Assembly: GCA_964446585.1 (NCBI GenBank)
Contig: CAYUPI010000075.1
Location: 1-24,531, forward strand
Direction of reading: 5' to 3'
DNA: 24,531 nt
DNA from: CAYUPI01 sp964446585
GTDB lineage: Bacteria > Verrucomicrobiota > Verrucomicrobiia > Limisphaerales > UBA8199
Position numbers and translations under genes: made by a program. The notes under the pieces were generated by a model. That model saw only the letters and a list, made by a program, of their open reading frames with translations. It was not told the DNA's origin and made no database searches. This document shows positions 9,314 to 18,933 of the stretch, piece after piece; position 1 is the stretch's first letter; each line of letters begins with the position of its first letter.

Positions 9314-12300
9314 TTACTCAACCGATACGCGGTAGTACTTTTGTCCACCCACCAATGCATCTTCAATGCTGACCGTCGAACCGTCGCCCGCGAATGTCGC
9401 GATTGATTGCCAGTTTGGCGGCGTCAGAGTGGTTGTCGTCCAAATCGTATAAGTCCGATTTGTCTCTGTTGTGAACGAGAAGATGAAATTGGGACCATCC
9501 GTCTTCGCTCCAAAGATCACCGGCCCACTTGGAGTGCAGAGCACAGAGCACGTAGTTGAAAATCGGTTTGTGACAGGAGCGGATGTGCACAAATCGTTGG
9601 CCGTCGCCGTCACGCCGCTGGGGACATTCGGTCCGCAATTGGTCACAAGGTACATTCCGGTGAATGCCACCGCTTCCCCTGGTGAGAGGAATGTATTGTC
9701 CAGAACTGTCCCCGCCTGGTCATCCACAACCTTTACGTTTGCCAGGGTCGCATTACCCGCATTGGTCACGACGCCGTTAAAGAACACCAGGTCGCCTGTT
9801 GTCACCGGGCTGGGCGGACAATCCCGCGTTACCTTAATGGCCGGAGTCGTTATGCGCGGACATGCGACGCTGGCCGTCGCGGTGATGTTGCTGCCGCTGC
9901 ACACATCTTGCCCGGTTGCCGTCACCGTATCGACGCACGGTCCGCAGCAATCGTACGGGGCACGGTAGCTGCCGGTGAAGTTCGTGGATTGGCCTGGAGC
10001 CAGGAGGCCGATATTGGTCACCAGTGTATTAGGTGCAGGCCGGTCATCGACCACGACGATGTTGGTGATGATGACACCGCCGGCGTTACTCACACTACCG
10101 GTATAGACCAGCAGGTCCCCGGGGGCCACCGGCCCTGGAGGACATTGTTTGGTCGCCACAAGCCTCGGATTTGGGGTGATCGGGCACACGGCAGTAGCCA
10201 TGGCCGTCACGTTGTTGCTCTGGCAGACATCGTAGCCGTTGGCCGTCACCGTGTCGGCAATGCTCGTGTCACAGATATTAAGCGGCACGATGAAACTCCC
10301 CGAGAAGTCCGCCGTTTCTCCCGGCGCCAGGGTCAGTGGGCCAAATACCGGGGTATTGTTCGTTGGCCGATTATCAATCACAGTGACATTCACCAGGGTG
10401 ATGTTGCCTCGATTGCTGACCGTGCCGGTAAACTGCATCGGTTGGCCAAGCGGAACAGCCCCAGACGGGCAATAGCAGCTCTTAGTAACGGCAATCGCCG
10501 GCAGGAGGAGTGTCGGACAGGCGGCACTGGCACTGGCAGTTACATTGCTCCCAGTGCAGACGCTGGCGCCTGACGCAGTCAATTCGTCGAAATACGTGCA
10601 ACAATTGGCCGGCACAAGCTCCGTGCCGGTGAAATTCCTGAATTCACCTGGCGCCAATGTGATCGGGCCATATAACGGTGTATTGTTCGTCGGCCGATTA
10701 TTGAACACCAACACGTTGGTCAGAGAAATGTTGCCCGCGTTGCTGACCGTTCCAGAGAAAGTCGCGATGCTGCCGGGCGGAACCGGACTGGGCGGACAAT
10801 GCTTGAACAGCGCCAGCCGGGGCGTCGTGATGCCCGGGCAATCTCTAAAGGCGCTGGCCGTGACGATGCGTCCGAAACATTTGTCGGCTCCCTGGGCCAC
10901 CACCGTGTCGTGATACGGCCCGCACGAATTTGTCGGCACCACGTAACTGTCGGTAAACAGGCGCACGGCGCCAGGCGCCAGGCTAATCGGGCCGAGCACC
11001 AAATGGACTTCACCAGTCGGGCTCTGCTGAGTCGCGGCGATTACATTGGTAACCGTAACGTTGATCAGCGTGATGTTGCCGCTGTTTGAAACTGAGCCGG
11101 AAATAGTGAGGGTGCCGCCCGGCGGCGTCGGAGCGGGCGGACAGCTCTTGCTGACAACGATTGCAGGTGAATTTGTCCCTGGGCAATCCTTGAAGTCGCT
11201 GGCCGTGACGATGCGCCCGAAACACTTATCCGCTCCCGCCGCCAGCACCGTATCGCGGTACGGTCCGCATGAATCTAACGGTACCAGATAACTATCGCTG
11301 AAGGTCGCCCCGGCCCCTGGGGCGAGCGTCGTCGGGCCGAACACAGCCCTGGACGCATTGATCGCCGCGATCACGTTAGTCACCGTGACATTTGTCAGCG
11401 TAATGTTCCCATTGTTTGTCACGGTCCCGGTAATGGTCAGCATTTGGCCTGGCTGGATCGGTCCGGGCGGACAACTCTTGCTCACGATGACCGAAGGCGA
11501 ATTCGTGCCCGGACAATCTTTGAAGTCGCTAGAGGTCACAACGCTGCCAAAACATTTGTCCGCGCCCGAAGCGAAAACCGTGTCCCGGTAGGGTCCGCAG
11601 GAATCGAGCGGCACGATGTAGCTGTCGCTGAAGTTTGTTCCGGCGCCCGGGACGAGCATCAGCGGTCCGATGAGCCGGCGGCTCACCCCGCCCAGGGCCG
11701 CGATTGTGTTTGTCACGGTCACATTCGTCAGAGTGATGTTGCCGATGTTGGTCACCGTGCCGGTAATCGTCAGGGTTTGACCCGGCTGGATCGGGCCTGG
11801 GGGACAACTCTTGCTGACAATGATCGCCGGCGAATTTGTTCCCGGGCAGCTCTTCGAATCTGTATTTGTCACACTCCCAAGGCAAACACTTGTCCCGAAG
11901 GCGGTCAGTGTGTCGGGATAAGGCCCGCAGGAATCGGCCGGAGCGATGTAGCTATTGGTAAAGAAAACAAATTGGCCCACGTCCAAAGTGATTGGCCCAA
12001 AGACCGGAGTATTGTTTGTGGGCTGATTATTTAGTACGGTGACATTCGTCAACGGGACGTTGCCGGCATTGCTCACGACTCCGCTGAAAACCAGCGGTGT
12101 TCCGGGCTGAGTGGGCGTGGGCGGGCAGAATTTGCTGACCGTGATGGCGGGAATCGCGCAAACAGTGCACGTGGCGCTGTTGGTGGCACAAACTGTTTTC
12201 GGAAGGCTGGATTGGTCTGTTCCGCAAGCGACCACCGTGTCAGGAAACGGCCCGCATAGATTCCCGCTGGGAGGAAAACTTCCGGTGTAATTCACGCATT

Positions 12301-13120
12301 CATTTGTCATTAGGCGCCCGCCACCGCTGGTTGGAAATGGGTTTCCCAACGAAGTCATGTTCGAATAAACAATCACCGCGCCAATGACACTGTCGGTAAC
12401 CATGACGTTCGTGAGGGCAATGTCACCTGTATTACAAACCGTCCCCCTGAATTGGATCGGAGCATTGTAAGCCGCCGAGTTTGTTGGCGGACAGTTGGTG
12501 ACACACTCCTTGGTAACGGAGATGGCCGGGGTCACAATTGTAACGTGACCGACGCCCTGCCCGGAAGCCTTATCGTGAGTCGCGGGGTCAGCGCAGTCAG
12601 TGCTGCGTGCGTCCGTGATCGCGCCAATCCATATCTGGCCAGCCAATGGCAGCCCTAACTGCGCCGTAAACACCGAACCGCGGCCGGTCGTGTACTGGGG
12701 AAGAATCCTGCCAACGTCGGCTGGCTGAATCGGGCCATACTTGAATCGGAGAAATCCGCTGGGGCCGATCTCGGTCGGAACATCACCCACGCAACCAGCA
12801 TCCAGGGGGCAGTTGATTTGGAAGTCCGATCCGCAATTTGTCTTGTTGTAGTTTTCGATAATAACATGAACGGTGCCATCGGGAAGAATTACCCAGTTAG
12901 TTCCGCCATCCAGTTTGCAGGTGTTGGGGTCTGCATCCATGTGGATGAAGAAATGCACCGTGTCACCAAGATGCACGAGCTTCTCATCGGGTATCCCGGG
13001 TCCATCGGCTAAGGAGACGCTGCAGTTTTGTGCCCGCGCGGCGCCGAGCAGCAAAAGGTTCGACAGTCCGATCAAGGCAAGATTTCGAAGGCAGTTTTTT
13101 TGAGTACGGAACAAACGCAT
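9314..13120 (-). CDS. Secreted Cys-rich DUF7507/DUF11-like repeat protein (paralog 1)
   Basis: 1268 residues from the ATG at 13120, chosen over an upstream ATG (13213). It has AAAGG at 13127-13131 with six bases of spacing, and it starts a clean signal peptide cleaved after residue 30 (AARA, then QNCSV). Residues 31 to about 200 are the head module shared with the two other paralogs (DGPGIPDE, GGTNWVI, IGAITDA, HDKASGQG). Nine repeats of about 105-115 residues follow (about 200-1193), each with V.N.GN..LTNV.V and PG...F motifs and a set of recurring cysteines (near SC-PP, CGPY, DKC, CPG). The final 75 residues are a C-terminal module ending KYYRVSVE. Repeats 3 to 5 are the most alike and probably the youngest. 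The Cys pattern suggests disulfides formed outside the cytoplasm. Its role is unknown; an extracellular fibre or adhesin-like protein is an inference. Confidence 0.9.
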   Translation of the reverse strand: MRLFRTQKNCLRNLALIGLSNLLLLGAARAQNCSVSLADGPGIPDEKLVHLGDTVHFFIHMDADPNTCKLDGGTNWVILPDGTVHVIIENYNKTNCGSDFQINCPLDAGCVGDVPTEIGPSGFLRFKYGPIQPADVGRILPQYTTGRGSVFTAQLGLPLAGQIWIGAITDARSTDCADPATHDKASGQGVGHVTIVTPAISVTKECVTNCPPTNSAAYNAPIQFRGTVCNTGDIALTNVMVTDSVIGAVIVYSNMTSLGNPFPTSGGGRLMTNECVNYTGSFPPSGNLCGPFPDTVVACGTDQSSLPKTVCATNSATCTVCAIPAITVSKFCPPTPTQPGTPLVFSGVVSNAGNVPLTNVTVLNNQPTNNTPVFGPITLDVGQFVFFTNSYIAPADSCGPYPDTLTAFGTSVCLGSVTNTDSKSCPGTNSPAIIVSKSCPPGPIQPGQTLTITGTVTNIGNITLTNVTVTNTIAALGGVSRRLIGPLMLVPGAGTNFSDSYIVPLDSCGPYRDTVFASGADKCFGSVVTSSDFKDCPGTNSPSVIVSKSCPPGPIQPGQMLTITGTVTNNGNITLTNVTVTNVIAAINASRAVFGPTTLAPGAGATFSDSYLVPLDSCGPYRDTVLAAGADKCFGRIVTASDFKDCPGTNSPAIVVSKSCPPAPTPPGGTLTISGSVSNSGNITLINVTVTNVIAATQQSPTGEVHLVLGPISLAPGAVRLFTDSYVVPTNSCGPYHDTVVAQGADKCFGRIVTASAFRDCPGITTPRLALFKHCPPSPVPPGSIATFSGTVSNAGNISLTNVLVFNNRPTNNTPLYGPITLAPGEFRNFTGTELVPANCCTYFDELTASGASVCTGSNVTASASAACPTLLLPAIAVTKSCYCPSGAVPLGQPMQFTGTVSNRGNITLVNVTVIDNRPTNNTPVFGPLTLAPGETADFSGSFIVPLNICDTSIADTVTANGYDVCQSNNVTAMATAVCPITPNPRLVATKQCPPGPVAPGDLLVYTGSVSNAGGVIITNIVVVDDRPAPNTLVTNIGLLAPGQSTNFTGSYRAPYDCCGPCVDTVTATGQDVCSGSNITATASVACPRITTPAIKVTRDCPPSPVTTGDLVFFNGVVTNAGNATLANVKVVDDQAGTVLDNTFLSPGEAVAFTGMYLVTNCGPNVPSGVTATANDLCTSAPVTNRFSTTCSVLCTPSGPVIFGAKTDGPNFIFSFTTETNRTYTIWTTTTLTPPNWQSIATFAGDGSTVSIEDALVGGQKYYRVSVE

Positions 13121-13232
13121 AATAAGCCTTTCTTCGCTGGTTACCGACACGTGCGCTTCCTGACGCACAAAACAAAAGCCGCGATGGTTCACAGTTGGCT
13201 TGGCCAACGCCAATCCCGGCTATTCAGTGTTT

Positions 13233-13261
13233 ATACTACTTCGTTTATCCGCTCCGGACAA
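13233..13261 (-). promoter_or_regulatory. Possible sigma70-type promoter for paralog 1
   Basis: On the minus strand, TTGTCC (13256-13261) and TAGTAT (13233-13238) are separated by 17 bases, each matching four of six consensus positions. The site lies about 110 bases before the ATG at 13120. A TATAAA three bases further on is an alternative -10. A TTGGCCAA palindrome (13200-13207) lies between promoter and start and could be an operator. This rests on pattern only. Confidence 0.3.
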
Positions 13262-13351
13262 GGCAGGACGTTACTGATTTTGAATCGGACGATTTACCGA
13301 GAGCTCCCTCCCGAATCGTGGCGATGAATCCGAGGGAAACCCCGAGAGCAA

Positions 13352-13379
13352 CACAGGCGAGCCTTTCGGCTCGCCTGTG
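13352..13379 (-). terminator. Perfect 12-bp hairpin after paralog 2
   Basis: CACAGGCGAGCC (13352-13363) pairs perfectly with GGCTCGCCTGTG (13368-13379) around a TTTC loop, 25 bases after the minus-strand stop at 13405. The distance matches that of the strong terminator of paralog 3 measured from its second in-frame stop. On the minus strand no T run follows, so it may act as an RNA 3' end stabiliser or a factor-dependent stop rather than a classic intrinsic terminator. Confidence 0.6.
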
Positions 13380-13404
13380 CGCGATTAACTTGGGTTTTTG
13401 ATTT

Positions 13405-16400
13405 TTACGGCTTCGCCAGACCAGGCCCCACCGGATCGGTGGGATCGCAGCTTAGAATAGCCGGATGAATCTGGTGATTGCCGTGCAGCAACTCGCCGCC
13501 GTCGTCAATGTTCGGAGTGCGCACCGGGCACCCGCCTGGGAACGTGATCGTCCCGGTCGTGCCTGATCCATCGCACGTGCTTCCACTGCACGAGGTCGGT
13601 CCGCAGACGCCATCCCGATAGTCGATCCCGTTGCACGCCGAGATGCAATCCCGGAAGTGGATCAGATACGGATCCGCTCCACTGCCACTCCGCAGTTGGT
13701 TCAACTCAGAATCGGTCAACACCCAGATCCGGATGCGATAACGGTCCGGCGTCCGGCCAGTCTTATGGCCGAGGTCCAGCACATGATCGTTGCCGGGCTC
13801 GCCCCGATCCTCAATATCCACACGGAACAGGCAGGACCTCGGCTCACGCCCACCCTTCTCGCAAGTCCAGTCGCCAACACCGGTGAAGGCGATCTTGTTG
13901 GACGGCGCACGCCGCGGCTCAGGTCCCGACAACCGGTCACCTGGATTACAGACCCCATTCACGACCGACCCGGCGTTATAGTGACAGTTCGCATCCAGGT
14001 TCGTGCCCAGGCATGCGCAATCGAGCGTGTCGAAGAACCGCGCGTGGAAGTTGCCTTCCCCGCCGCCTTGCTGGTGGCGCACGTGCGTCCAGCGGCCATG
14101 GATGCACGGATTGCCCAGGAAGTAGTTGGTCAGGCTCGTGTCGATGACGCACACCTTGTTGCCTACCGGGGCGCCGACCTGGCCGCCGTGCGTCACATAG
14201 CGCGCGTCAGGCGGACAGACCTCGCCGTCATCGTTGAGGTCCTGACGGCCGCCGCCGGTCACCCGGCAGGCGTTCGGTATGATGCAGAACACTCGCAAGT
14301 GCGCTTCGCAGGTCGTCTGGGCGACGATGTTCGAGCCATTGATGTCCCAGACGCAGTTGGTGCCTTCCGCCGCAGCGTTGGCCACAACCCGGATATCATT
14401 GTCGATCGACAGGTTCGAGCAGTTGGTGGCGCTCGTGAGATTCGTGCAAACGATTAAGCTAACGCTGCCGCCGACTGGGAAGATCCCAGGAATCACTATA
14501 TCGATGTTGCACGGCAGGGCGTCATTCGCGCCCAGGTCTGTGACGTGGAGATGCTCCAAGTCAGCCTGGCCCGTATTGGTAATGGTCACAGCCCATGCGA
14601 TGTTCGTGACCACTTCGTTGGTCAGTTCAATCGTGTTCTGGAATGGACCGCCATTCACCGACACGAACTTGGCGCAGGCGATGCTCGCGGGCCTGATGTG
14701 GGCCCTGGCGAAGTCTGTCGCCGAGATACGCCCGTTGGTATCAGTGCCCGGACATCCCGGCGAACCTTGTGCGCTGGCCACCACTGTATTGGTGACTGAG
14801 TATGGCAGCCCATGCGCCGCGGCCACGCTGTTCCAATTGGTGGTCATGCGGAATGCCATCGAGCCACCAACCGGCAGGGCCGCACCATTCGTCAAGGTGC
14901 CGAAGTGGTCATCCACCACCGTCAGGCTGACCAGCGGTATCGGGCCGGAGTTAGTGACCACAATTTCATAACAGAACGCCGGCTCTTGAGTGTCGCTTCT
15001 GACTCCGAAGGCGTCCTTCTCAAACTGGCCCGTGGCCGAGGCGCAAGCTAACACCACACCCGCTCCGTCGTTGGTCGTGCAGACGACGCAAGCGACGCCT
15101 TTGGTAACGCCGATCTGCGGGCAACCGAAGCAGCGCACACAAGTGGCGCAACTGCTGCTTGTGGTGATGTGTTGGCCGAGGATGTTGTAGTCGCACACGT
15201 GCCCGAGCGCTTGTGACACCTCAGCGACCACTGAAACGGCGAAGTAATTCGAGCTTAGACCACTGCCGCACGTGTTCGAGCAGTCGATAGCCTTGGAGCC
15301 TCCGACCGCCAGCAGGCCTACGTTCGTCGATGCCCCGAAGCACGCGGCAAAGCCTGAAATGTTGCCGATTGTGACATTCTGCAGATCGTATGAACCCGTG
15401 TTGGTCACGATGATGCGCACGATATACGCGTTGTTGACCAACTGGTCGGCGCAGTTGGCGCCGTAGTCGGTGAAGGTTGTGCCACCATTAGTGCTCACCA
15501 GGAGTTTGCACGCAATGCTGATTGGCACCACACTCACACGGTTGGTGTCCTTCGCACTCACAGTATCCGTCCCACCACTGGAGTTAAGCCCCAGTGCAGT
15601 CGCCGTCACCACGTTCGTCGAGTTGAAGCAGTGGTTGGTCGTGACAATGCAACTGGCAGATGAACCCGCCTGGCCCGCCGGCGCCAGCGTCGACGGGAAT
15701 CCGCACCCGCTCAGGTTCAGTACTTTGCCGTCGCTGCTGTTGGCATCAACCACCACCAGGTTCGACAACGTCACGTTGCCCAGGTTGGTGACGATGATCC
15801 GATAGCAGAACGCCGGACAATCCGCGTCATTGGCCGGATCAATCCGCACGCCCGTCGCGCTCTTCTGGCTGTCCAGATTGCTGCTGAACGGCTCGCAGAT
15901 GTTCGAGTAGCACACCACCTGCTTCCAGACCTTGATGGCCGGCTGACCGACGCAGCTCACACAGGTGTCGCAACTGCTCGTGGCTTTAATCTCTACTCCC
16001 TGAATGTTGAAGTCGCACACATGGCCCAGCGCCTGCGACGCCACTGCCACCACCGAAACCCCGTAGTTCACCACGCCGCCTACCGCGCAGGTTTCAGCGC
16101 AATCGAAGCTCGACGATCCGCCAACGTCCAACGAGGCGATGGTCCGCGGAGTGGCCAGGCACACACCGAGCGTGCCCACGGTATCCGTGACAATCACGTT
16201 CTGCAGCGCATACTGGCCGGTGTTCGTTACCACCACCCGGATGATATACGGCTTGCTGATCAACTGCGTGGCGCAGTTCGGCGAATGATATTCCGCAAAG
16301 GTTACCCCGTTATCGATGCTGACCAGCAGCTTGCAGGCTACGCTGATCGGCACCACACTCACACGGTTGGTGTCCTTCGCACTCACAGTATCCGTCCCAC

Positions 16401-18933
16401 CACTGGAGTTAAGCCCCAGTGCAGTCGCCGTCACCACGTTCGTCGAGTTGAAGCAGTGGTTGGTCGTGACAATGCAACTGGCAGATGAACCCGCCTGGCC
16501 CGCCGGCGCCAGCGTCGACGGGAATCCGCACCCGCTCAGGTTCAGTACTTTGCCGTCGCTGCTGTTGGCATCAACCACCACCAGGTTCGACAACGTCACG
16601 TTGCCCAGGTTGGTGACGATGATCCGATAGCAGAACGCCGGACAATCCGCGTCATTGGCCGGATCAATCCGCACGCCCGTCGCGCTCTTCTGGCTGTCCA
16701 GATTGCTGCTGAACGGCTCGCAGATGTTCGAGTAGCACACCACCTGCTTCCAGACCTTGATGGCCGGCTGACCGACGCAGCTCACACAGGTGTCGCAACT
16801 GCTCGTGGCTTTAATCTCTACTCCCTGAATGTTGAAGTCGCACACATGGCCCAGCGCCTGCGACGCCACTGCCACCACCGAAACCCCGTAGTTCACCACG
16901 CCGCCTACCGCGCAGGTTTCAGCGCAATCGAAGCTCGACGATCCGCCAACGTCCAACGAGGCGATGGTCCGCGGAGTGGCCAGGCACACACCGAGCGTGC
17001 CCACGGTATCCGTGACAATCACGTTCTGCAGCGCATACTGGCCGGTGTTCGTTACCACCACCCGGATGATATACGGCTTGCTGATCAACTGCGTGGCGCA
17101 GTTCGGCGAATGATATTCCGCAAAGGTTACCCCGTTATCGATGCTGACCAGCAGCTTGCAGGCAACGCTGATCGGGTTAACCGTCACTCGGTTGGTGTCC
17201 GTTGCGCTCACACTCATTGTGCCGCTGCCCGTGATCTGACCGAGCGCCGTCGCTGTGACAATGTTCGTCGCGTTGAAGCAGTGGTTGGTGGTCACGATGC
17301 AGCTCGCCGATGAACCCGCCTGGCCAGCCGGCGCCAGCGTGCTCGGGAATCCGCACCCGCTCAGGTTGAGCACTTTGCCGTCGCTGTTGTTGGAATCGAA
17401 TACGACGAGGTTCGACAAAGTGACATTGCCCAAATTCGTGACAATGATCCGATAGCAAAACGCCGGGCAATCGGCGTCATTGGCTGGGTCAATTCGCACG
17501 CCGGTCGCGCTCTTCTGGTTGTCCAGATTGCTGCTGAACGGCTCGCAGGCGTTGGAATAGCAAACGACCTGTTTATAAACCTTGATCGCGGGGATACACG
17601 AAACCAGACAGTTGGTCGAGGCGGTGGCCACGACGCCGGCGCCGTTGCAGATGTTCGTGCCGCGAGCGGTCAGTGTATCTGAAATTGAACAAGCGTTCGC
17701 CGGAATGGCAATCGTTCCGCTGAAATTCCTGCACTCACCATTGGTGAGCAGCGGGTAGCTGGCAACCACATTACCGCCAGTGGTCAATGTGTGATCATCG
17801 ACGATAGTGACATCCTTGAGCGGGACATTGCCGTTGTTGCAAACCGTGCCGCTGAATCCAAGAACGCCTCCCGGCAAACCATTCGTGGCCGGACAAAGTT
17901 TGGTAACGGAAATGGAAGGAGCTGTGCAAACCGTGCACGTCGCGCTGTTGGTCGCGCAGACTGTCTTTGGAATGCTCGACTGATCCGTTCCGCAGGCGAT
18001 CACGGTATCGGGATACGGGCCGCACCCATTGCCGCTCGCAGCAAAACTGCCCGCGTACGTGACGCAATCATTTGTCGCCAGGCGCCCACCGCCCGTGGCC
18101 GGGAACGGATTGCCCAAAGCCGTCGTCGTCGCATATGAAATTACTGCGCCAGCGATATTGTCCGAAACCGTAACGTTGGTCAGCGAGATGTCGCCCGTGT
18201 TGCAGATCTGGCCGCCAAATTGGATTGGCGAACCAAAAACAGCCGAGTTGTTCGGCGGACAGTTCGTCACGCAAAACTTCGCGACCGTGATATGTGGCGT
18301 TACGACTGTAACGTGAGCGATGCCCTGGCCGGATGCCTTGTCATGAATTGTCGGGTCATTGCAGTCGGTGGTGCCGGCATCTGTAATGGCGCCGATCCAG
18401 ACCTGGTTGGCCAACGGCAGCCCAAGCTGCGCGGTAAAGACCGAGCCACGCGGCGTCGCAAACTGTGGCAATGTGCGCCCAACGTCGGCTTGCGTAATCG
18501 GGCCATACATAAACCGGGGCGCACCGCTGATGGGACCATTTTCCGTAGGAATGTCACCACCGCAACCGATGCCCGAGTTGCCCGTGGAGCCAGCAGGGCA
18601 ATCGCGCGTAAACGCCGAGCCTACGGTATTGCAGGCTGCCTTGGTGTAGGGACCAAGGATTTGATGCACCGTGCCATCGGGTATGATGACCCAGTTGGTG
18701 CCTCCGTTCAGGAAGCAAACCGTGTCGTCGGCATTCAGATGGATGTAAAAGTGTATGGTATCTCCTACGTGAACAGTTCTTTCGTCGGGCACACCAGGGC
18801 CGTCGGCGATGGTAACTGAACAGTTTTGCGCCCTGACAGCCTGGAAGGGCAGCAGAAACGTCGAAAGGCCCAGCAATGCCGAGGCCCAAATGGTGGCCGC
18901 TCGGCCGCCAGTGGAACATTTAGGTTTACACAT
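13405..18933 (-). CDS. Giant secreted Cys-rich repeat protein with CRVTGGG tail (paralog 2)
   Basis: 1842 residues. The MCKPKC start matches MCKSK of paralog 3, which supports it, although the nearest AAAGGA lies about 21 bases upstream and is poorly spaced. A signal peptide is cleaved after residue 35 (AVRA, then QNCSV). Residues 36 to about 350 are the shared head plus first DUF11-like repeat (GNPFPATGGGRLATNDC), and a second repeat ends near 447. Four A-B pairs follow. A units carry PAFCYRI.VTN.G; B units carry CKLLVS..G..F and VTNTG...LQNV. Approximate starts are A1 448, B1 586, A2 722, B2 863, A3 997, B3 1135, A4 1270, B4 1412. The tail (about 1554-1842) runs from CRVTGGG through THGGQVGAPVGNKVC, NFHARFFDTLDCACLG, EDRGEPGND and DRYRIRIWVLT to GPGLAKP. 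The tail recalls post-COAP-1-like domains by its TGGG and GEPG.D motifs, but that is only a resemblance. Function is unknown; an extracellular structural role is inferred. Confidence 0.9.
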   Translation of the reverse strand: MCKPKCSTGGRAATIWASALLGLSTFLLPFQAVRAQNCSVTIADGPGVPDERTVHVGDTIHFYIHLNADDTVCFLNGGTNWVIIPDGTVHQILGPYTKAACNTVGSAFTRDCPAGSTGNSGIGCGGDIPTENGPISGAPRFMYGPITQADVGRTLPQFATPRGSVFTAQLGLPLANQVWIGAITDAGTTDCNDPTIHDKASGQGIAHVTVVTPHITVAKFCVTNCPPNNSAVFGSPIQFGGQICNTGDISLTNVTVSDNIAGAVISYATTTALGNPFPATGGGRLATNDCVTYAGSFAASGNGCGPYPDTVIACGTDQSSIPKTVCATNSATCTVCTAPSISVTKLCPATNGLPGGVLGFSGTVCNNGNVPLKDVTIVDDHTLTTGGNVVASYPLLTNGECRNFSGTIAIPANACSISDTLTARGTNICNGAGVVATASTNCLVSCIPAIKVYKQVVCYSNACEPFSSNLDNQKSATGVRIDPANDADCPAFCYRIIVTNLGNVTLSNLVVFDSNNSDGKVLNLSGCGFPSTLAPAGQAGSSASCIVTTNHCFNATNIVTATALGQITGSGTMSVSATDTNRVTVNPISVACKLLVSIDNGVTFAEYHSPNCATQLISKPYIIRVVVTNTGQYALQNVIVTDTVGTLGVCLATPRTIASLDVGGSSSFDCAETCAVGGVVNYGVSVVAVASQALGHVCDFNIQGVEIKATSSCDTCVSCVGQPAIKVWKQVVCYSNICEPFSSNLDSQKSATGVRIDPANDADCPAFCYRIIVTNLGNVTLSNLVVVDANSSDGKVLNLSGCGFPSTLAPAGQAGSSASCIVTTNHCFNSTNVVTATALGLNSSGGTDTVSAKDTNRVSVVPISVACKLLVSIDNGVTFAEYHSPNCATQLISKPYIIRVVVTNTGQYALQNVIVTDTVGTLGVCLATPRTIASLDVGGSSSFDCAETCAVGGVVNYGVSVVAVASQALGHVCDFNIQGVEIKATSSCDTCVSCVGQPAIKVWKQVVCYSNICEPFSSNLDSQKSATGVRIDPANDADCPAFCYRIIVTNLGNVTLSNLVVVDANSSDGKVLNLSGCGFPSTLAPAGQAGSSASCIVTTNHCFNSTNVVTATALGLNSSGGTDTVSAKDTNRVSVVPISIACKLLVSTNGGTTFTDYGANCADQLVNNAYIVRIIVTNTGSYDLQNVTIGNISGFAACFGASTNVGLLAVGGSKAIDCSNTCGSGLSSNYFAVSVVAEVSQALGHVCDYNILGQHITTSSSCATCVRCFGCPQIGVTKGVACVVCTTNDGAGVVLACASATGQFEKDAFGVRSDTQEPAFCYEIVVTNSGPIPLVSLTVVDDHFGTLTNGAALPVGGSMAFRMTTNWNSVAAAHGLPYSVTNTVVASAQGSPGCPGTDTNGRISATDFARAHIRPASIACAKFVSVNGGPFQNTIELTNEVVTNIAWAVTITNTGQADLEHLHVTDLGANDALPCNIDIVIPGIFPVGGSVSLIVCTNLTSATNCSNLSIDNDIRVVANAAAEGTNCVWDINGSNIVAQTTCEAHLRVFCIIPNACRVTGGGRQDLNDDGEVCPPDARYVTHGGQVGAPVGNKVCVIDTSLTNYFLGNPCIHGRWTHVRHQQGGGEGNFHARFFDTLDCACLGTNLDANCHYNAGSVVNGVCNPGDRLSGPEPRRAPSNKIAFTGVGDWTCEKGGREPRSCLFRVDIEDRGEPGNDHVLDLGHKTGRTPDRYRIRIWVLTDSELNQLRSGSGADPYLIHFRDCISACNGIDYRDGVCGPTSCSGSTCDGSGTTGTITFPGGCPVRTPNIDDGGELLHGNHQIHPAILSCDPTDPVGPGLAKP
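15526..17175 (-). repeat. Two near-identical 825-bp tandem repeats
   Basis: Bases 15526-16350 and 16351-17175 are two copies of one 825-bp (275-codon) unit. By eye they are identical from the start of each copy to about position 813. The first difference is T versus A near 17164, followed by the junction with more diverged sequence. The unit encodes one B plus one A domain of the surrounding gene. Because 825 is a multiple of three, the frame is kept. Confidence 0.92.
18511..18673 (-). repeat. 163-bp tract identical to 23552-23714
   Basis: This part of the head-module coding sequence of paralog 2 is identical base for base with paralog 3. The flanks of both genes show scattered differences. 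It encodes residues around the GPYTKAACNTVG and TENGPISGAPRF stretches. Confidence 0.85.

Noticed and set aside
13121..13213. 31-codon N-terminal extension of paralog 1
   Set aside because: The ATG at 13120 has a well-spaced AAAGG and starts a normal signal peptide. The extension would place 31 polar residues ahead of it.
13657..14457. Plus-strand open frame (266 codons) opposite the tail of paralog 2
   Set aside because: It mirrors the conserved tail on the minus strand and has a paralogous shadow at 21329-21913. The pattern follows the conserved minus-strand gene and shows no protein features of its own.
15526..17175. Tandem repeats considered as a CRISPR array or mobile element
   Set aside because: The units are 825 bp and coding throughout in one frame, with no spacers, terminal inverted repeats or transposase.
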